The position numbers and the translations under genes were made by a program. A stretch of 64,000 bases of DNA from Microbacterium trichothecenolyticum (lineage in GTDB: Bacteria > Actinomycetota > Actinomycetes > Actinomycetales > Microbacteriaceae): contig NZ_JAUTBF010000001.1 of assembly GCF_030818955.1 (NCBI RefSeq), forward strand, positions 1 through 64,000, written 5' to 3'. The notes below the pieces were generated by a model. That model saw only the letters and a program-made list of their open reading frames with translations, ran no database searches and was not told the origin of the DNA. Below, one piece after another: positions 57,582-64,000 of the stretch (positions are counted from its first letter, which is position 1; each line of letters starts with the position of its first letter).

Positions 57582-58247
57582 ATGTCCACACCGTCCATCG
57601 CACAGCAGGTCGACGACTTCAACACCGGGTTCGAGGCACAGATCGGTGATCGTCTGGCTGCGGTGTTCTCGGGCGAGCAGGCCGACCTTCGCCGCTTCGG
57701 AGCACCGGCCGGAGCCCTCGGCGAGGGCGACACCGCCCCCGACGCATCCCTCCTCGACGCCGAGGGGACGCCGACGTCGTTCTCCGCAGCCCTGGACGGC
57801 ACCGCGTCGGTCGTCGTCTTCTACCGCGGTGCCTGGTGCCCGTACTGCAACATCACCCTGCGCTCGTACCAGGAGGGCCTCGTTCCCGCCCTGCGCGAGC
57901 GCGGCGCGCAGCTCATCGCCGTCTCGCCGCAGACGCCCGACGGCTCCGCGCAGGCCGTCACGAACGGATCGCTCGAGTTCGCCGTGCTCTCCGACCCTGC
58001 GAACGCGCTCGCCGAGCAGTTCGGCATCGTGACCGAGCCGAGCGTCGAGGCGCGCGCCGCGCACACCGAGCTGGGCTTCGACGTCGCCGACAGCAATGCC
58101 GACGAGACGGCACGCATCCCGTTCCCCTCCGTGTACGTCATCGACCAGGCGGGTGTCATCCGCTTCGCCGATGTGCACGTCGACTACACGACGCGCACCG
58201 AGATCGACGACATCATCGCGGCGCTCGATCGCCTCGACGCCGAGTGA
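57582..58247 (+). CDS. Peroxiredoxin-like AhpC/TSA protein
   Basis: 221 residues of thioredoxin fold with FYRGAWCPYCNITL, a CxxC at the place of the peroxidatic cysteine (PXLP/Rv1608-like group). It probably reduces hydroperoxides with thiol donors. ATG 57582 follows GGAGGCGACGC. The frame extends 14 codons upstream without support. Confidence 0.85.
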   Translation: MSTPSIAQQVDDFNTGFEAQIGDRLAAVFSGEQADLRRFGAPAGALGEGDTAPDASLLDAEGTPTSFSAALDGTASVVVFYRGAWCPYCNITLRSYQEGLVPALRERGAQLIAVSPQTPDGSAQAVTNGSLEFAVLSDPANALAEQFGIVTEPSVEARAAHTELGFDVADSNADETARIPFPSVYVIDQAGVIRFADVHVDYTTRTEIDDIIAALDRLDAE

Positions 58248-58254
58248 GTGATCG

Positions 58255-58280
58255 GGGGCGCGGCCTACGGGTCGCGCCCC
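58255..58280. terminator. Bidirectional terminator
   Basis: An 11-bp stem GGGGCGCGGCC with one G-T pair and a TACG tetraloop between the peroxiredoxin gene and convergent coaBC. Confidence 0.8.
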
Positions 58281-58301
58281 GTCTTCCCGATGTGTCCGGG
58301 A

Positions 58302-59510
58302 CTAGACGCGGGCTGCCCGAGAGGCGACGACCGCGTCGAGCAGGGCGTGCGCGGTGTCGTCTTTCGACCCGGATGCCACCGCGGCCACGGTCCCGTCCCG
58401 TCCGACGACGGTGAGGGCGTTGTCGGCGGTTTCGAACCCTCGCGTCCACCCCACGGCGTTCGCGGCCAGGAGATCGACGCCCTTGCGCGCGGCCTTCGCG
58501 CGGGCACGTTCGAGCAGTTCCTCGTCGCCGGCGACCGTCTCGGCGGCGAAGGCGACGATGGTCTGGCCCGTGACGCGACGAGCGACCAGCCCCGCGACGA
58601 TGTCGCGGTTCTCGACGAGTTCGAGGGTCAGCCCGCCGGGGGCATCCTGCTTGCGGAGCTTGTGCTCGGCGACGGTAGCCACCGAGTAGTCGGCGACCGC
58701 CGCGGCCATGACGATCACATCGGCATCGGGGGACACGGCATCCATCGCCCGCCCGAGCTCGTCGGCCGTGCCCGCCGCGATCACCTCGACCCGAGGGTCG
58801 GGGTGCACGTCGGCGTCGAGGTGCGCGGCCACGAGCGTGACCCGCGCTCCGCGGTCGGCGGCGGCGCGGGCGATGGCGACGCCCTGGCGTCCGCTCGAAC
58901 GATTGCCGAGGAAGCGCACCGGGTCGATCGGCTCCCGCGTGCCGCCCGCGCTGACCACGACCGACAGTCCGTCGAGGTCGCGTGGACGCTCCACGAGGGC
59001 GAGCGCGACCGCGACGATCTCTTCGGGCTCCGACATGCGCCCGGGACCGGAGTCGCCGCCGGTGAGGGCCCCGTCGGCGGGGCCGACGACGTGCACGCCG
59101 CGAGAGCGCAGCACCTCGACGTTGTGCGTGGTGGCCGGATGCCGCCACATCTCGGTGTGCATCGCGGGGGCCACCACGACCGGGGCGGTCGTGGCCAGCA
59201 GCGTCGTACCGAGCAGATCGGAGGCGAGGCCCGCGGTCATCGCGGCCAGGGTGTTGGCCGTGGCGGGAGCGACGATCACGAGGTCGGCCGCCTGCCCGAG
59301 GGCGACGTGGCGCACTCGCGCGACATCGTCGTGCACCGACGTCGTGACGGGGTTGCGGCTGAGCGCTTCCCATGTGGGAAGGCCCACGAAGCGCAGCGCG
59401 TCGTCGGTCGGGATCACGTGCACCTCGTGCCCGGCCTTCACCAGCAGCCGGACGAGGCCGACGGTCTTGTAGGCGGCGATGCCCCCGGTCACTCCCACGA
59501 CGACGAACAT
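58302..59510 (-). CDS. coaBC: Bifunctional CoaBC (phosphopantothenate-cysteine ligase/decarboxylase)
   Basis: 402 residues. CoaC flavin domain about 1-175 (GVTGGIAAYKTVGLV, NPVTTSVHDDVARVRHV, APAMHTEMW) and CoaB ligase domain about 185-402 (SAGGTREPIDPVRFLGNRSSG). The two steps make 4'-phosphopantetheine in CoA synthesis. The ATG at 59510 is the family start; the open frame upstream is not supported. Confidence 0.94.
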   Translation of the reverse strand: MFVVVGVTGGIAAYKTVGLVRLLVKAGHEVHVIPTDDALRFVGLPTWEALSRNPVTTSVHDDVARVRHVALGQAADLVIVAPATANTLAAMTAGLASDLLGTTLLATTAPVVVAPAMHTEMWRHPATTHNVEVLRSRGVHVVGPADGALTGGDSGPGRMSEPEEIVAVALALVERPRDLDGLSVVVSAGGTREPIDPVRFLGNRSSGRQGVAIARAAADRGARVTLVAAHLDADVHPDPRVEVIAAGTADELGRAMDAVSPDADVIVMAAAVADYSVATVAEHKLRKQDAPGGLTLELVENRDIVAGLVARRVTGQTIVAFAAETVAGDEELLERARAKAARKGVDLLAANAVGWTRGFETADNALTVVGRDGTVAAVASGSKDDTAHALLDAVVASRAARV

Positions 59511-59627
59511 CGTCCCAGTCTTCCAGGTCGGTGTGCGCGGCGGGCTCGATGCCGGCTCACGTGTCGATCGCCGCTCCCTTCTCGTCGTCTCGCCCGCCGG
59601 TGCGGCGACCGCGGCCCCGCGCGCGGG

Positions 59628-59633
59628 TAGCGT
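59628..59633 (+). promoter_or_regulatory. -10 box of leaderless NRDE gene
   Basis: TAGCGT ends 7 bases before the ATG at 59641. Confidence 0.5.
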
Positions 59634-59640
59634 GGACGCA

Positions 59641-60396
59641 ATGTGCACGGTCGTGATCGACATCCCCGCGTCTGCCGCTGACCCCGTGCGGCTGCTCGCC
59701 GTTCGCGACGAGGACCGCGACCGACCGTGGCGCGGCCTCGGGCCGTGGTGGCCCGAGCGCGGCGGCATCCTGGGCGTGCGCGACGACCGCGCGGGCGGCG
59801 CGTGGTTGGCCGTCGACTCCGCGGCCGGGCGCCTCGCGGTGCTGCTGAATCGCGAAGACCTCTCCGGCCGCGGTGACGACGAGGTGATCAGCCGCGGCGG
59901 TATCCCGCTCGACGCCGTGGAACATGGCATCCCGGATCAGCCCCTCACCCGCGGCTTCAATCTCGTCGAGGTGGATGCCGCGGGCGCGCACCTCGTGGAG
60001 TGGGACGGTCTCATCGCCCGGCGCACGCGCCTGACCCCCGGCACGCACATGGTGGCGCACCACGCGGTCGACGACCCGGGTACGCCACGCATCTCGCGCT
60101 GGCTCGACGAGTTCCGACGCGCCGGACTCGCGCCCGGTGAAGAGTGGTGGATGCCATGGCTCGATGTCGTGAAGCGCTCCACCGTCGACCCGTCGGCGTC
60201 GGTGCTGCGCCGCGACGCCCACGATGATCTCGTGCTCGAGTCGCTCCTGGTCTGCGCGGCGAGCATCGGGCCCGACGGCGTCGACGTGCGCGAAGCCCGT
60301 CTCATCGAGCCCGGGCAGTGGGACGACGGCCTCGTCGCACGGCTGCGCGCCGCCATTCCGTCAGGGCGAGCCGCGGCTGCCGACACGCCGCGTTAG
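59641..60396 (+). CDS. NRDE-family protein (TANGO2-like)
   Basis: 251 residues. The second residue is cysteine (MCTVVIDIP), the expected N-terminal nucleophile after Met removal, and LLAVRDEDRDRPWRGLGPWW contains the NRDE-type motif in divergent form. Such proteins have an Ntn-hydrolase fold and a proposed role in heme or lipid handling. Function here unknown. Confidence 0.8.
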   Translation: MCTVVIDIPASAADPVRLLAVRDEDRDRPWRGLGPWWPERGGILGVRDDRAGGAWLAVDSAAGRLAVLLNREDLSGRGDDEVISRGGIPLDAVEHGIPDQPLTRGFNLVEVDAAGAHLVEWDGLIARRTRLTPGTHMVAHHAVDDPGTPRISRWLDEFRRAGLAPGEEWWMPWLDVVKRSTVDPSASVLRRDAHDDLVLESLLVCAASIGPDGVDVREARLIEPGQWDDGLVARLRAAIPSGRAAAADTPR

Positions 60397-60399
60397 GCT
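60394..60399 (+). promoter_or_regulatory. -10 box of tRNA-Arg
   Basis: TAGGCT, 11 bases before the mature 5' end. Confidence 0.45.
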
Positions 60400-60410
60400 G
60401 GGGACATCCC

Positions 60411-60483
60411 GCCTCCGTAGCTCAGGGGATAGAGCGCCGCACTCCTAACGCGGGCGTCGCAGGTTCGAATCCTGTCGGGGGCA
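60411..60483 (+). tRNA. tRNA-Arg (anticodon CCT)
   Basis: Acceptor GCCTCCG/CGGGGGC, D-arm AGCTCAGGGGATAGAGC, anticodon loop CTCCTAA (anticodon CCT), T-arm GCAGG-TTCGAAT-CCTGT, discriminator A. The anticodon stem has one A-C mismatch next to the loop. Confidence 0.95.
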
Positions 60484-60611
60484 CCGTGCTTGTCGCGCCG
60501 ATTCGACACCGTGCATTTCGCAGCGCGCCTCTGCTCTTGGTTCTGCCGCGCTGACGATGCTCGGCCCACGGGATGACAGTGCTGACTTCGACCCGTCACG
60601 GTCGTGTCCTC

Positions 60612-61283
60612 TCAGCGCGCTGGGGAAAGCGATCGTCTGTCTCGCGTGATGCTCGCGCTTCTCAGCACGACGATCCCGGTGGCGGCAGTCCATACCGTCA
60701 GGGTGTCGAAGGCCAACCGTTCCGCGACGCCGAAGGGGAGGAACGAAACCTCCGCCCCTTCGAGCGCAGACAGAAAGGCGCCGAAGGAGGCGATGGACAG
60801 GGCGATCGTTGCGAGGGTCAGAAGCCGGAACCACCCTGTCCCCGCCGCCGTGGCGAGCAAAAGCATGGCGCACCACTGCGTGATCGCCTGCGCCAGGGCG
60901 GCTGCGTCGTGGAGATCGGGAAGGACATCCCAGGGGGCGATGCCGACAGCCATCACGAACAGCCCGGACACACCGACGAGCAGCACGCCCACTCTGCCGG
61001 AGACTCCGTTCCACCAGCCGTAGAGCAGGGCTGCTCCCATCGCCGTCGATGCGCCGGTCGCAATCAGTCCCGCGTTGAAGACGGCGTGCCAGGGAGAGCA
61101 GACGTTTCGGATAAGAGCATCTCCGTCGGCGAAGAGACCGCAAACGGTGACACCGAGATCGCTCATGGCGTTGCGGGTCAGCGAGTACCCACCCGGCCAC
61201 TGCAACGCGACCAGCATCTGCAGTGGCAACAGGGCGACGCCGAGCGTCCACAGGACGGCGCCCACGCGCCGACGAGTCATCAT
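60612..61283 (-). CDS. DUF998-family membrane protein
   Basis: 223 residues with six membrane helices. PGGYSLTRNAMSDLGVTVCG and GLIATGASTAMGAALL match the DUF998 family of unknown function. Two adjacent in-frame ATGs (61283, 61280) are possible starts. Two -10-like TATACT boxes lie 70-100 bases upstream. Confidence 0.82.
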   Translation of the reverse strand: MMTRRRVGAVLWTLGVALLPLQMLVALQWPGGYSLTRNAMSDLGVTVCGLFADGDALIRNVCSPWHAVFNAGLIATGASTAMGAALLYGWWNGVSGRVGVLLVGVSGLFVMAVGIAPWDVLPDLHDAAALAQAITQWCAMLLLATAAGTGWFRLLTLATIALSIASFGAFLSALEGAEVSFLPFGVAERLAFDTLTVWTAATGIVVLRSASITRDRRSLSPAR

Positions 61284-61686
61284 GGAGTGTCTTCGCCCTC
61301 TCTCCGAGGCACCCTGTCGCAGGCTCGGCCCAACACGATGGGCTGGCTCGACGGGGGCGAGTATAACGGGGGCGAGTATAGAGGGCATCTCGCGACGAAG
61401 ATCATGGCCCTTTCGGGTGACTGATCGGCTCAGATGGCGGCATGTCGAGCGGTCTCTCCGAGGGACCCCTCGGCGGGAGCGGAAAGCGGGAAGTCGAATT
61501 CACCCGAAAGCTCGCAGCCGATACTGCCTCCCTCTCGCATACGCCGTTCTTCGTCGCCGCAGTGTCCCCGTGCTCGGTGGATCATGTATGTCTGTGCGTC
61601 GGGCATCGTCTGTTGGGTGCAAGGAACGGGCGGAGGCGTAGATCGCCGAGGCGGCGGGGTCGGCGGCGTCCTGGTTGAATCGGGGT
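61284..61686. other. 403-bp gap with promoter repeat, no convincing gene
   Basis: It holds the 15-base tandem repeat at 61351-61380 described separately. The small frames here (for example 61442-61678) lack ribosome sites and are rich in Arg/Gly/Pro shadow composition. I see nothing else in it. Confidence 0.6.
61351..61380 (-). repeat. 15-bp perfect tandem repeat carrying two TATACT boxes
   Basis: ACGGGGGCGAGTATA occurs twice head to tail. On the minus strand each copy contains TATACT, a good -10 element, reading toward the DUF998 gene. Confidence 0.85.
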
Positions 61687-62430
61687 ATGCCGGCACCCGT
61701 CGACCCCGAACTCGAGGCGCTGCGACGTCGCGCGTACGCGCCCGCCGCCGATATCTACGCCGATCCGGCCGCGCTGCAGCGTCTGATCGATCTGGAGGAG
61801 CGGGCGGCCGGGGTCCGCGAGGGCGAAGCTCCGCCACCGCGTGCCGCGTCCGAGGCACCCATCGACCCCGAGGAGCAGCGTCCGCCGGCACCGCCCGCCG
61901 CGCGCGCCCGACGGCCCTTCCCGCGCCCTCGACGTTCGAGCGTCATCCTCGTGGCCGGCGCGGCGCTCCTCGTGATGCTCGCCCTCGTCGCGCTCGTGCT
62001 CGTACAGCGCGTACAGGTCGATCCGCTGCAGGTCGGTGCGACCCAGGTCGCGCGTCTGGCGCCGGATCCGGCGTTCGTGGTGCCCCCGGCGGTGGCCGGG
62101 GATGCCGTCTCCGGGGCGACGGGTTATACGTCGTTCGAGGGATTTCGCGCCGTCACTTTCCCGAACAGACGGCAGGGCGGCGACGGCGCGGTCTGCCTGA
62201 GCGTCTACCAGCCCTCCCTGCTCACCGTCGACGCGCGCAACAACTCGATGTCGTATTCGGGCCAGCTCTTCGACACCCCGTCCTGTTCGGCGGGCGTCTT
62301 CCCGCCCACCCTCACTTTCCAGCTGGCCGCCGGAATCCCCGAGCTCGCCCATACCGAACTCCCCGCCGGAACCGCGTTGCAGTTCGTTTACGACCGCTCA
62401 TCCGGCGAGGTCGTCGTGTTCCGCGGGTGA
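61687..62430 (+). CDS. Single-span membrane protein, unknown function
   Basis: 247 residues: charged Pro/Arg-rich cytoplasmic N-terminus, one membrane helix (about 84-106) and an extracytoplasmic beta-rich domain with two cysteines (AVCLSVYQ, TPSCSAG) that could form a disulfide. I do not recognise the family. TTGAAT lies 6 bases before the ATG at 61687, possibly a -10 box. Confidence 0.7.
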   Translation: MPAPVDPELEALRRRAYAPAADIYADPAALQRLIDLEERAAGVREGEAPPPRAASEAPIDPEEQRPPAPPAARARRPFPRPRRSSVILVAGAALLVMLALVALVLVQRVQVDPLQVGATQVARLAPDPAFVVPPAVAGDAVSGATGYTSFEGFRAVTFPNRRQGGDGAVCLSVYQPSLLTVDARNNSMSYSGQLFDTPSCSAGVFPPTLTFQLAAGIPELAHTELPAGTALQFVYDRSSGEVVVFRG

Positions 62431-62520
62431 CGCCCGCTGCGGTGCACCGGTTCCCGCGCCCGCATCGCGACACAGCGTCCCGCCGCCCACCGCGACCACG
62501 TTCAGCGACATGGTCGTCTC

Positions 62521-62526
62521 TACACT
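62521..62526 (+). promoter_or_regulatory. -10 box of leaderless hypothetical gene
   Basis: TACACT ends 6 bases before the ATG at 62533. Confidence 0.5.
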
Positions 62527-62532
62527 GGCCGC

Positions 62533-62952
62533 ATGAGCGACCTCTCCGACACCGGATACTGGGGCCGTTTCGGTCCCGACTCCATCGAGCGCCGAATGCT
62601 CCGCGCGGTCGAGCGCGACGTCGGACTGCGGCTGCGTCCTCGTGCGCTCGTGCTCGGCGGCGGTAGTCGGGTGGAGGTCGAGGGTATCTCCGACGACGAG
62701 ACGGTCATCGCGCAGCTCATCGCCAACCAGGGGGCGTACAAGCCGGCTTTCCGCAACAAGGCGCTCGCCGACATGTTCAAGCTGCTCTGGGTGCGATCGC
62801 AGCTGCCCGCCGCCGAGCGCGCTGTGCTGATCGTCACCGCCGAGGTCACCCCCGCGCTCGGCGGATGGGTGGCGGTGGCCGCCCATGACCTCGGCGTCGA
62901 GATCCTCGTCTTCGCGGATGACACGGTGCGGCCGCTGACGGCGTCGCTCTGA
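62533..62952 (+). CDS. Conserved hypothetical protein
   Basis: 139 residues, soluble alpha/beta pattern (RALVLGGGSRVEVEGISDDE, AVLIVTAEVTPALGGWVAVA). No named family recognised. It is followed by a 172-base gap before the ABC transporter. Confidence 0.7.
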   Translation: MSDLSDTGYWGRFGPDSIERRMLRAVERDVGLRLRPRALVLGGGSRVEVEGISDDETVIAQLIANQGAYKPAFRNKALADMFKLLWVRSQLPAAERAVLIVTAEVTPALGGWVAVAAHDLGVEILVFADDTVRPLTASL

Positions 62953-63124
62953 CGAGCGCGTTTACCCCGCCGAAACACGCGGTGGCGGTTTGCGGCAACA
63001 TGACGTCGCTATCGTCGGTCGTGCAATCAGCGGACTCCGCGTAGCAGGTCGAGAACTCGCTACGCACGCTCTCCGCCATACCAGTCGCCGGTTTCCCGAG
63101 CCGTGCACGATATGGAGGGCATTC

Positions 63125-63943
63125 ATGACGTCAGCAGTGGAATTGCGTTCGGTCGTCAAGCAGTACGGCTCCGCCGCCACTCGCATGACCGCGTTGTCGG
63201 GGGTCGACCTCTCGATCCGTCCCGGAACGTTCGTCAGCCTGATCGGCCCCAGCGGATGCGGGAAGTCGACGCTGCTGCGCATCGTCGCGGGTCTCGAAGA
63301 GCCCGACTCCGGCGATGTCGGTGTACATGGCGTCTCGCCGAGCGAGGCGTGCGCGGCGAAGCTGCTGGGCCTCGTTCCGCAGACCCCCGCGCTTCTGCCG
63401 TGGCTCGACGTGCGCGCCAACGTGGTGCTGCCCTCACGGCTGAACCGGGCGGCGGCACGACGCCGCCGACGCATCCTCGAAGAGCGAGAAGATGTCGCTC
63501 CGGTCGACGTCGACCTGCTGCTCGCCAAGGCCGGGCTGGGGGACGCCGCCCACAAACTGCCCGCCCAGCTGTCCGGGGGCATGCAGCAACGGGCCGCGAT
63601 CGTGCGGGCGTTCGCGCTTCGACCGGACGTGCTGCTGATGGACGAGCCGTTCTCGGCCCTCGACGAGTTCACGCGCGAGAGCCTGCAGGACCAGCTGCTC
63701 GATCTCTGGGACGACCTCGACACGACGGTGCTGTTCGTCACACACTCCATCGCCGAGGCCGTCCGCCTCTCCGACACGGTGGTCGTGATGGCGCCGCGAC
63801 CGGGGCGCATCGTCGACGTGATCGACATCGACCTGCCGCGGCCGCGTAACGCCCGCCTCTTCGAGGAGGGCCGATTCCACGCGTACGAGGATCTCATCCG
63901 AGAACGCCTGCATCGCGCGTGGCACATGACGGACGCGGCGTGA
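63125..63943 (+). CDS. Nitrate/sulfonate/taurine-type ABC transporter ATPase
   Basis: 272 residues. Walker A GPSGCGKST, Q-loop LVPQTPALLPWLDV, signature QLSGGMQQR, Walker B VLLMDEPFSALDEFTRE and H-loop VTHSIAEA. The LSGGMQQR signature and the SIAEAVRLSD switch region are typical of the SsuB/TauB/NrtD family. The substrate cannot be read from the ATPase alone. GGAGGG precedes the ATG by 5 bases; an upstream open frame is not supported. Confidence 0.9.
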   Translation: MTSAVELRSVVKQYGSAATRMTALSGVDLSIRPGTFVSLIGPSGCGKSTLLRIVAGLEEPDSGDVGVHGVSPSEACAAKLLGLVPQTPALLPWLDVRANVVLPSRLNRAAARRRRRILEEREDVAPVDVDLLLAKAGLGDAAHKLPAQLSGGMQQRAAIVRAFALRPDVLLMDEPFSALDEFTRESLQDQLLDLWDDLDTTVLFVTHSIAEAVRLSDTVVVMAPRPGRIVDVIDIDLPRPRNARLFEEGRFHAYEDLIRERLHRAWHMTDAA

Positions 63944-63951
63944 GGATCGTG

Positions 63952-64000
63952 ATGCAGACTTCATCGACGACGATCGCTCCCCCTCAGCCGGGTGCCGACG
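63952..64000 (+). CDS. Start of next ABC transporter gene (truncated by window edge)
   Basis: ATG at 63952 with GAGGAT 4 bases upstream, reading MQTSSTTIAPPQPGAD to the window end. Its position right after the ATPase suggests the permease of the same transporter; too little sequence to prove it. Confidence 0.5.
   Translation, partial: MQTSSTTIAPPQPGAD

Noticed and set aside
61442..61678. 78-codon ORF in the 61284-61686 gap
   Set aside because: No ribosome site or promoter box, C-terminus is Arg/Gly filler, no recognisable family.

Overview
The window is chromosomal DNA from a high-G+C actinobacterium, most probably a Microbacteriaceae member close to Microbacterium. This rests on very high G+C, frequent GTG and TTG starts, the gene families present (CarD, DUF4032, DUF3027, DUF3263, DUF2510, SenX3/RegX3, XPB helicase, ImuA-ImuB-DnaE2), actinobacterial -10 boxes of the form TAnnnT and many apparently leaderless genes. 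I see no rRNA, CRISPR array, phage or insertion sequence. Two tRNA genes are present (Thr-TGT and Arg-CCT).

Layout. 1-7686: phosphate and nitrogen housekeeping (truncated ppk and a GlnR-type regulator, a nitrobindin-YgfZ-FUSC gene run, a methyltransferase, gpmA, phoU). 7687-15649: SenX3/RegX3 two-component system, a lipoprotein, carD, an ispD-ispF fusion, an acetyltransferase, cysS, rlmB and an NAD-binding oxidoreductase. 15732-19823: a frameshifted DUF4032 gene, a MsiK/UgpC-type sugar ABC ATPase and a DsbA-fold membrane protein without its CxxC. 19880-24487: tRNA-Thr, two envelope-polysaccharide membrane genes and an amylosucrase-like enzyme. 24610-30367: membrane protein with YtrA-type GntR regulator, DMT transporter, nitroreductase-like gene, msrB, DUF2332, DUF3263, LytR_C protein and a cold-shock gene. 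30441-39736: groEL with promoter and two CIRCE operators, a two-component pair whose kinase gene is frameshifted, an XPB helicase with its helicase-associated partner, and cold-shock and DUF3027 genes. 39812-43706: serC, a DtxR/IdeR regulator, an M23 peptidase with a structured leader, and a small ORF closed by a textbook terminator in front of an HNH nuclease gene. 43873-50338: a GAF-PP2C phosphatase facing a four-gene operon (glycosyltransferase 2, STAS anti-anti-sigma, RsbW-like kinase, GH26-like/OpgC fusion). 50517-56363: a LexA-like box followed by the SOS mutagenesis cassette imuA-imuB-dnaE2. 56433-64000: DUF2510 protein, peroxiredoxin, coaBC, NRDE protein, tRNA-Arg, DUF998 protein, two small hypotheticals and the start of a taurine/nitrate-type ABC transporter.

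The most unusual part is 43873-50338. An exopolysaccharide synthase with an unusual insertion in its catalytic domain is cotranscribed and translationally coupled with a complete partner-switching pair (STAS plus kinase) and a membrane hydrolase-acyltransferase fusion; the matching phosphatase lies convergently at the end. No sigma factor gene is near, so the switch may act directly on polysaccharide synthesis. Other notable points are one-base expansions of CCC tracts that break two conserved genes, a possible CTG start, a putative attenuator leader peptide, and a large set of TAnnnT boxes 6-9 nt from start codons.
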